Source: DASYPQ01 sp041488095 (lineage in GTDB: Bacteria > Planctomycetota > UBA1135 > GCA-002686595). From it: 26,624 nt of DNA. The stretch spans positions 1 through 26,624 of the forward strand of contig JBGPOP010000048.1 in the NCBI GenBank assembly GCA_041488095.1, in the 5' to 3' direction. Both the position numbers and the translations under genes were made by a program. A model generated the notes under the pieces. It saw nothing but the letters and a program-made list of their open reading frames with translations, made no database searches and had not been told where the DNA came from. Of the stretch, positions 21,388 through 26,624 are shown piece after piece. The number at the start of each line of letters is the position of its first letter. Within the stretch, counting starts at the first letter, position 1.

Positions 21388-23502
21388 ATGCACCCCTCCC
21401 AGCTGCGATTCGTCTCCCACGCCTGGGATCCGGCCCGCGCCGCCGAGCTCGCGGGCGACGAGGTGGCCCTGCTCGTCTACCGCAGCAACCTCCTCGGCTC
21501 GGACCTGCGCATCACCAACTTCGGCGGCGGGAACACCTCCGCCAAGGTGACGGAGCCCGACACGTTCGAGCCCGGGCGCATGACCGACACCCTCTACGTC
21601 AAGGGCTCGGGCGGCGACCTCGGCTCGCTGGTGCGTAACGGGCTCGCCAGCCTCTCGCTCCGCCGTCTGCGCGCGCTCTCGAAGCTCCACCGCGGCCGCG
21701 CCTTCGAGGACGAGATGGTCCCGCTGGTCGAGCAGTGTGTCGTGCACGGGAGCCGCGTGGCGCCGAGCATCGACACGTCGCTGCACGCGTTCCTTCCCTT
21801 CCGGCACTGCGACCACCTTCACCCGGATGCGGTCATCGCCATCGCGGCCAGCGCGGACGGCGAGCGGCTGACGCAGGAGACCTGGGGCGGCGAGATGGCG
21901 TGGATCCCGTGGCTGCGCCCGGGCTTCGAGCTGGCTCTGCTCCTGGCGCGGTGCATCGTCGAGCACCCGGGCCTCCGCGGCATCGTGCTCCAGAGCCATG
22001 GGATGTTCTCCTGGGGCGCGACGTCGCTCGAGTGCTACGAGAACTCGCTCGAGCTCATCGAGCGCGCAGCGCGCACCCTCGACGCCAAGGCGGGCGGGCC
22101 GACGACGACCGTGGCCTTCGGGCGCGTCACGACCGCCGCGCCGCCGGCCGAGGAGCGCCGCGTGCGCGCCGCCGCGTGGGGGCCCACCCTCCGAGGTCTC
22201 GTCGGTCGCGACCGCCGCGTGGTGGGGCATTTCCGCGATGACGACGTGGTGCTCGATTTCCTCTCACGCGAGAAGGCCCCCGCCCTCATCCGCGCGGGAA
22301 CGAGCTGCCCCGACCACTTCTTGAGAACGAAGATCCGGCCTCTGCTCCTCGACCTGCCTCCGACCGCGGCCGTGGAAGACTGTCGGCGGCGGATGGCCGT
22401 GCTCCTCGACGAGTATCGTGCCGAGCACGCGGCCTACTACGAGCGCTGCAAGCACGACGGTTCCCCCCCCATGCGCGACACCGCCCCCGCCATCGTGCTC
22501 GCGCCGGGGGTCGGCATGTGGAGCTTCGGTCCGAGCCCGAGCGAGGCGCGCATCGCGGGCGAGTTCTACGTCAACGCCATCCTTGTCATGCGCGGTGCCG
22601 AGAGCGTGTCGCGCTACCGCGGGCTGCCCGAGCAGGAGGCGTTCGACATCGAATATTGGGCGCTCGAGGAGGCCAAGCTCCGGCGCCGCCCGACCGAGCG
22701 GCCGCTCGCGCGCCAGGTGGTGCTCGTGACCGGAGGCGCGTCCGGGATCGGTCTCGCGTGCGCAGAGCGGATGCTCGCCGAGGGCGCGAGCGCCGTCCTG
22801 TCGGACGTGCGGGCCGACGCGCTCGCGGAGGCGGTGGCCGCTCTCGCTCGGCGGCACGGGCGCGACGCGGTCCGCGGAGCGGTCGTCGACGTGCGCAGCG
22901 CAGCCTCGGTGCGCGGCGGGTTCATGGAGGCCGTTCTCGCGTTCGGCGGCGTCGACATCGTGGTGAACAACGCTGGCCTTTCGGTGTCCAAGCCGCTGGA
23001 AGAGACTTCCGAGAGCGACTACGACCTCATGAACGACGTGATGCCCCGCGGCTCGTTCCTCGTCGCTCGGGAGGCCGTGCGCGTCCTGCGCGAGCAGGGG
23101 ACGGGCGGCTCCATCGTCTACGTGGTCAGCAAGAACGCGCTCGTCGCCGGCCCGAACAACGTGGCCTACGGCACGGCCAAGGCCGCGCAGCTGCACCAGA
23201 TGCGGCTGGTCGCGACCGAGGCGGGCGAAAACGGGATCCGCGTGAACGCCGTCAATCCCGACGCCGTCATCAAGGGCTCGTCCATCTGGGGCGGCGGTTG
23301 GGCCGAAGGGCGCGCCCAAGCGCACCAGGTGCCGGTCGAGCGACTGGGCGAATACTACGCGCAGCGGACGCTGCTCAAGCGGGAGATCGAGCCGGCCGAC
23401 GTCGCAGCCGCGGTGTTCGCGCTCGCGAGCGATCTGTTCTCCAAGACGACCGGCGCCGTGATCCCCGTCGATGGCGGCGTGACGACGGCCTTCCCGAGGT
23501 AG
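21388..23502 (+). CDS. rhaD: Bifunctional rhamnulose-1-phosphate aldolase/dehydrogenase
   Basis: A two-domain enzyme of about 704 residues. The N-terminal class II aldolase (about 1-410) starts QLRFVSHAWDPARAAELAG, then GSDLRITNFGGGNTSAKV, the metal ligands CDHLHPDAVIAIA (His143, His145) and LQSHGMFSWG (His204). A middle linker has GVGMWSFGPSPSEARIAGEF and VMRGAESVSRYRGLPEQEAF, typical of the Rhizobium-type RhaD. The C-terminal short-chain dehydrogenase (about 440-700) has VTGGASGIG, VNNAGLS, the catalytic YVVSK and Tyr594-x3-Lys598 (AYGTAK), and ends VIPVDGGVTTAF. It cleaves rhamnulose 1-phosphate to dihydroxyacetone phosphate and lactaldehyde and oxidises the latter. Starts at 21370 or 21271 are also in frame; 21388 best fits the family's beginning. 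rhaI follows 41 bases downstream. Confidence 0.93.
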   Translation: MHPSQLRFVSHAWDPARAAELAGDEVALLVYRSNLLGSDLRITNFGGGNTSAKVTEPDTFEPGRMTDTLYVKGSGGDLGSLVRNGLASLSLRRLRALSKLHRGRAFEDEMVPLVEQCVVHGSRVAPSIDTSLHAFLPFRHCDHLHPDAVIAIAASADGERLTQETWGGEMAWIPWLRPGFELALLLARCIVEHPGLRGIVLQSHGMFSWGATSLECYENSLELIERAARTLDAKAGGPTTTVAFGRVTTAAPPAEERRVRAAAWGPTLRGLVGRDRRVVGHFRDDDVVLDFLSREKAPALIRAGTSCPDHFLRTKIRPLLLDLPPTAAVEDCRRRMAVLLDEYRAEHAAYYERCKHDGSPPMRDTAPAIVLAPGVGMWSFGPSPSEARIAGEFYVNAILVMRGAESVSRYRGLPEQEAFDIEYWALEEAKLRRRPTERPLARQVVLVTGGASGIGLACAERMLAEGASAVLSDVRADALAEAVAALARRHGRDAVRGAVVDVRSAASVRGGFMEAVLAFGGVDIVVNNAGLSVSKPLEETSESDYDLMNDVMPRGSFLVAREAVRVLREQGTGGSIVYVVSKNALVAGPNNVAYGTAKAAQLHQMRLVATEAGENGIRVNAVNPDAVIKGSSIWGGGWAEGRAQAHQVPVERLGEYYAQRTLLKREIEPADVAAAVFALASDLFSKTTGAVIPVDGGVTTAFPR

Positions 23503-23543
23503 CCCGGCCGACGGCGCGGCGTCCGATCACGAACCAGCGAACG

Positions 23544-24833
23544 ATGAAAGACCCGAGCATGCAGTCGACGGACGAGCCCGAGCGGATGGTGAAGGCGCAC
23601 GCGAAGAGGCTCGCGGGCCTCGCCGAGGAGCTGGGCGAGCGCGGCCTCGACGCGGAAGCCGTGCTGCGCGACCTCCACGCGTTCGAGGTGCAGGTGCCCA
23701 GCTGGGGGCTCGGGGTCGGAGGCACGCGCTTCGGCCGTTTCCCGCAGCCGGGCATGCCGAACGACCTCGACGACAAGCTCGACGACATCGCCGTGCTCGA
23801 CAAGCTGTGCGGCGGCGCGGCGAGCGCGGTGTCGCTGCACATCCCGTGGGACGAGCCGCGCGACCCCAAGGCACTCGTCGAAGGCCTGCGGGCGCGCGGG
23901 CTGCGCATCGGCTCCGTGAACTCGAACACCTTCCAGGACCAGCCTGGCCAGGAATTCTCGTACCGCTTCGGTTCGCTCGCTCACGTCGACCGCGCGGTGC
24001 GCGACCGGGCTGTCGCGCACAACCGGCACGTCATCGAGGTCGGCCAGGCGCTCGGCGCGCGCAGCCTGACCGTGTGGGTCGCCGACGGCTCGAACTACCC
24101 GGGCCAGATCCACAGCCGCCGCGCCTTCGAGCGCTACGTCGAGTCGTGCCGTCGCATCCACGAGGCCCTGCCACCCGGCTGGACGATGGCGCTCGAGCAC
24201 AAGCCCTTCGAGCCCGCCACGCACCACGCCGTGAACATGGACTGGGGAACGAGCCACCTGGCGGCGACGCGGGTCGGCGAGCGCTGCCGCTGCCTGGTCG
24301 ACTTCGGCCACCACCCGACCCTGTATCCGATCGATGTCATCGTGGCGATGCTCGTGGCCGACGGGCGGCTCGCGGGCTTCCATTTCAACGACCGCCGCTG
24401 GGCCGATGACGACTGCACGGCGGGCTCCGTCGCGCCGTATCAGCTCTTCCTCGTCTTCTGCGAGCTGACCATGGCGGCGCGCGACCCGAGCGTGAAGGGC
24501 TTCGGCCCCGAGCACATGATCGACCAGAGCGAGGCCATCAAGGACCCGCTCGAGGCGCTCATCCAGACCGTGGACGCTCTTCAGCTCGCCTGCGCGCAGT
24601 CGCTCCTCGTCGACTACGACGCTCTCTTCGAGGCCCAGGAGAGCAACGACGTCATGCGGGCCGAGCGCACGCTGCAGGGCGCGTTCCGGACCGACGTGCG
24701 GCCGCTGGTCGCCGAGGCGCGCCGGCGGCGCGGCGGGGCGCTCGATCCCGTCGAGGCGTTCCGGCGGAGCCGTTACCGAGAGGCGATGGCGAAGAAGCGG
24801 CCGCAGCAGACCGGCAAGGCGGGGACGATCTGA
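23544..24833 (+). CDS. rhaI: L-rhamnose isomerase, Rhizobium type
   Basis: Converts L-rhamnose to L-rhamnulose, the first catabolic step; a metal-dependent TIM-barrel enzyme of the xylose-isomerase-like superfamily. 429 residues. Features: EVQVPSWGLGVGGTRFGRFPQPG near the N-terminus, SLHIPWDEP, LRIGSVNSNTFQDQ, LTVWVADGSNYPGQ, and the metal-binding region MALEHKPFEPATHH, CLVDFGHH, HFNDRRWADDDCTAGSV. These agree with the RhaI family, unlike the shorter E. coli RhaA. The start ATG at 23544 gives a hydrophilic tail before VKAHAKRLAGLAEELG; a second ATG 15 bases later is also possible. It lies between rhaD and the transporter genes. Confidence 0.9.
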   Translation: MKDPSMQSTDEPERMVKAHAKRLAGLAEELGERGLDAEAVLRDLHAFEVQVPSWGLGVGGTRFGRFPQPGMPNDLDDKLDDIAVLDKLCGGAASAVSLHIPWDEPRDPKALVEGLRARGLRIGSVNSNTFQDQPGQEFSYRFGSLAHVDRAVRDRAVAHNRHVIEVGQALGARSLTVWVADGSNYPGQIHSRRAFERYVESCRRIHEALPPGWTMALEHKPFEPATHHAVNMDWGTSHLAATRVGERCRCLVDFGHHPTLYPIDVIVAMLVADGRLAGFHFNDRRWADDDCTAGSVAPYQLFLVFCELTMAARDPSVKGFGPEHMIDQSEAIKDPLEALIQTVDALQLACAQSLLVDYDALFEAQESNDVMRAERTLQGAFRTDVRPLVAEARRRRGGALDPVEAFRRSRYREAMAKKRPQQTGKAGTI

Positions 24834-24856
24834 TGCCCCCGGATGCGTCGTAGGAC

Positions 24857-26374
24857 ATGACCGTGCTCCTGCGCGTGACGGACGTCGCCAAGGCGTACGG
24901 CGGCGTGCGTGCGCTGCGTGGCGTATCGTTCGACGTGCGCGCCGGCGAGGTGCACGCCCTGGTGGGCGAGAATGGTGCCGGCAAGTCGACGCTCATCGCG
25001 ATCGTGTCGGGAGCGCAACAGCCCGACGGGGGCACGATCGAGATCGACGGTCGCGAGGTCGGCGCGCTCGATCCGGTTTCCGCGCGCGCCCTGGGCGTCG
25101 CCGTCATTCATCAGCGGCCGGCGCTGTTCCCCGATCTGACGGTGGCCGAGAACGTCGCGCTGGGCGCCGAGCGCGGCCACCCGCTGCGACGCGTGGATTG
25201 GAGCGGGCGCCGGGCGCGGGCGAGCGCGCTGCTCCAGCGGCTGGGTGCCCGTGTCCATCCCGACGCGCGGGTCGGCGACCTCGGCGTGGCCGAGCAGCAG
25301 CTGGTGGAGATCGCGCGGGCGCTGGGCGGGTATGCGCGCGTCGTCGTCCTGGACGAGCCGACCGCTTCGTTGCCCGACGAAGAGGCCGGCCGCGTCCTCG
25401 ACGTCGTTCGTCAGCTGAAGCGCGAGGGATGCGCCGTCGTGTACGTCTCGCATCGTCTCGAGGAAGTCCTCGCGATCGCGGACCGCGTGACCGTGCTGCG
25501 CGACGGCGAAGTCGTCGCCACGCTCGCCGCAGGCCAGACCAGCCGCGGCGAGATCGTGCACCTCATGGTCGGACGCCCGCTCGAGAACGCGTACCCCAGG
25601 CGAACCGCCACGCCGGGGGAGGTCCTGCTGGACGTGCGCGGATTGTCGGCCGCCGCTCTCGGGCTGCGCGACGTCTCGATCTCGATCCGCGCGGGGGAGA
25701 TCGTGGGCCTCTTCGGGCTGGTGGGAGCGGGACGCACGGAGCTCGCGCGCGTGCTCTTCGGACTCGAGCGCGCCGACCGGGCAGCGGTGACACTCCGCGG
25801 ACATCCCCTCGAGGTTCTCTCGCCTGCGGCAGCCATCGCCGCGGGCATCGCCTACGTGCCCGAGGACCGCCCTCGGCACGGCGTCCTGCTCGATATGGAC
25901 GTGGGCACGAACATTGTCCTCGCGGTGCAGGACCGGCTGGCCAGGCGCGGGCTCATCGACGGTGCACGGGAGGACGCGCTCGCGGAACGGCTCGTCGCGC
26001 GCCTGGATATCCGGACGGACTCCATCCGGCGCATCGTGCGCACGCTCTCGGGCGGCAACCAGCAGAAGGTCGCCCTGGCGCGCTGGCTCGCTGCCGAGCC
26101 GGCGGTGCTCGTGCTCGACGAGCCGACGCAGGGGATCGACGTCGGAGCGAGGGCCGAGATCTACAAGCTGCTCGCGGACCTGGTCGAGCGCGGGCTCGGC
26201 GTGCTCGCGATCTCGTCGGACCTCGCCGAGGTGATGGGGCTCTGCGACCGCATCGCCGTGATGCGGGCCGGCACCGTGGTCTCCGTGCGCGAGCGCGGCG
26301 CGGTCACGCGTGAGGAGGTCCTCGCGCTGGCGCTCGGCCACGCGGGCGCCGGGGAGGACGTGCGCGGTGCGTAG
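24857..26374 (+). CDS. rhaT: Sugar ABC transporter ATP-binding protein (rhamnose, CUT2)
   Basis: A 505-residue protein with two fused nucleotide-binding domains, as in RbsA/RhaT-type carbohydrate importers (cytoplasmic, powering the membrane permease). The first domain has Walker A GENGAGKST (about residues 38-46), AEQQLVEIARAL (the family's non-canonical signature) and Walker B RVVVLDEPTASLPDEE, with the H-loop in VVYVSHRLEEV. The second has degenerate Walker A GLVGAGRTELARVLFG and a good signature LSGGNQQKVALARWLA with VLVLDEPTQGIDVG. This asymmetry is normal for the CUT2 family. Rhamnose specificity is inferred from position after rhaD and rhaI. The permease gene overlaps its 3' end by eight bases. 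Confidence 0.92.
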   Translation: MTVLLRVTDVAKAYGGVRALRGVSFDVRAGEVHALVGENGAGKSTLIAIVSGAQQPDGGTIEIDGREVGALDPVSARALGVAVIHQRPALFPDLTVAENVALGAERGHPLRRVDWSGRRARASALLQRLGARVHPDARVGDLGVAEQQLVEIARALGGYARVVVLDEPTASLPDEEAGRVLDVVRQLKREGCAVVYVSHRLEEVLAIADRVTVLRDGEVVATLAAGQTSRGEIVHLMVGRPLENAYPRRTATPGEVLLDVRGLSAAALGLRDVSISIRAGEIVGLFGLVGAGRTELARVLFGLERADRAAVTLRGHPLEVLSPAAAIAAGIAYVPEDRPRHGVLLDMDVGTNIVLAVQDRLARRGLIDGAREDALAERLVARLDIRTDSIRRIVRTLSGGNQQKVALARWLAAEPAVLVLDEPTQGIDVGARAEIYKLLADLVERGLGVLAISSDLAEVMGLCDRIAVMRAGTVVSVRERGAVTREEVLALALGHAGAGEDVRGA

Positions 26375-26624
26375 GCGCGAGCTCGGCCTGGCAGTCCTGT
26401 ACGCGGTGCTGCTCGCGCTGCTGGCCTTCGCGGCGCCGCGGTTCTTCACCGCCGGCAACCTTCGCGACCTGGTCGTCGGCCACGCCGCGATGCTCGTGAC
26501 GGCGACGGGGATGACGCTCGTGATCGTGGCCGGGGAGATCGACGTCTCGATCGGGTCGCAGCTCGCGGTGTGCGGCGTGGTCGCGGGCCTCCTCGCCAAG
26601 GGCGGCATGCCGATGCCGCTCGTC
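26367..26624 (+). CDS. rhaP: Sugar ABC transporter permease, 5' part
   Basis: The first 86 codons of a CUT2-type permease, running off the window. From the GTG at 26367 it reads RRRELGLAVLYAVLLALLAFA (first helix), APRFFTAGNLRDLVVG, then the helix AAMLVTATGMTLVIVAGEIDV with IDVSIGSQ, which is the conserved [GE]-I-D-[LV]-S-[IV]-G-S motif of ribose/rhamnose-type permeases. Its start overlaps the rhaT stop by eight bases, implying translational coupling. The membrane partner of RhaT; sugar specificity is inferred from the locus. Confidence 0.85.
   Translation, partial: MRRRELGLAVLYAVLLALLAFAAPRFFTAGNLRDLVVGHAAMLVTATGMTLVIVAGEIDVSIGSQLAVCGVVAGLLAKGGMPMPLV

Noticed and set aside
22463..22470. Eight-C tract inside rhaD as a frameshift site
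   Set aside because: The reading frame is intact on both sides and both domains are complete, so there is no sign of disruption.
1..26624. CRISPR arrays, prophage genes, transposases, rRNA, origin of replication
   Set aside because: No regularly spaced repeats, no phage structural or replication proteins, no intact transposase and no DnaA-box cluster were seen. The only mobile-element hint is the weak integrase-like tail at 13143-13274.

Overview
This is a GC-rich bacterial chromosome segment, roughly 70% G+C by eye, with closely packed genes. It is most likely from a planctomycete-like lineage. That placement is an inference from three things: a fused AroD-AroE shikimate enzyme, a SpoVG protein with a zinc-ribbon insertion, and an eno/divIC/propeller-protein gene set. 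No rRNA or marker phylogeny is available in the window, so it stays tentative.

Layout. (1) Positions 1-2316 hold one polytopic membrane protein of unknown function, ending in a 12-C homopolymer, followed by about 600 bp of poorly coding sequence. (2) Positions 2317-5860 (minus strand) are an apparent operon: enolase, a small DivIC/FtsB-like coiled-coil division protein, and a large exported propeller-type protein. (3) Positions 5968-12946 (plus strand) are a housekeeping run: pssA, folK, panC, ispE, spoVG, a Rossmann/DUF2520 protein, aroDE and aroK. It covers phospholipid, folate, pantothenate, isoprenoid and shikimate synthesis. (4) Positions 12943-13103 form a compact initiator-tRNA unit with its own candidate promoter and terminator, followed by a small remnant resembling an integrase tail. 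(5) Positions 13389-19747 are a tripartite heavy-metal efflux operon: a small Cys-rich exported protein, an outer-membrane channel lipoprotein, a membrane-fusion lipoprotein and an RND pump. (6) Positions 19823-26624 are an L-rhamnose utilisation locus of the Rhizobium type: kinase rhaK on the minus strand, divergent from rhaD (aldolase-dehydrogenase fusion), rhaI, rhaT and the start of rhaP, which runs off the window.

How the parts work together. The rhamnose locus imports L-rhamnose with a CUT2-type ABC transporter (RhaT/RhaP plus components expected beyond the window). It isomerises it (RhaI), phosphorylates rhamnulose (RhaK), and cleaves and oxidises the product (RhaD). A 7-bp-arm inverted repeat lies between the divergent rhaK and rhaD genes and is a good operator candidate. 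The RND cluster spans both membranes and would expel metal cations from the periplasm.

Nothing here is a clear defence system, CRISPR array, prophage or intact transposon. The most interesting items are the zinc-ribbon SpoVG, the rearranged rhamnose locus with its candidate operator, the unusual 1-72 mismatch in the initiator tRNA, the small Cys-rich protein leading the metal-efflux operon, and several promoters placed so close to start codons that transcripts may be nearly leaderless.
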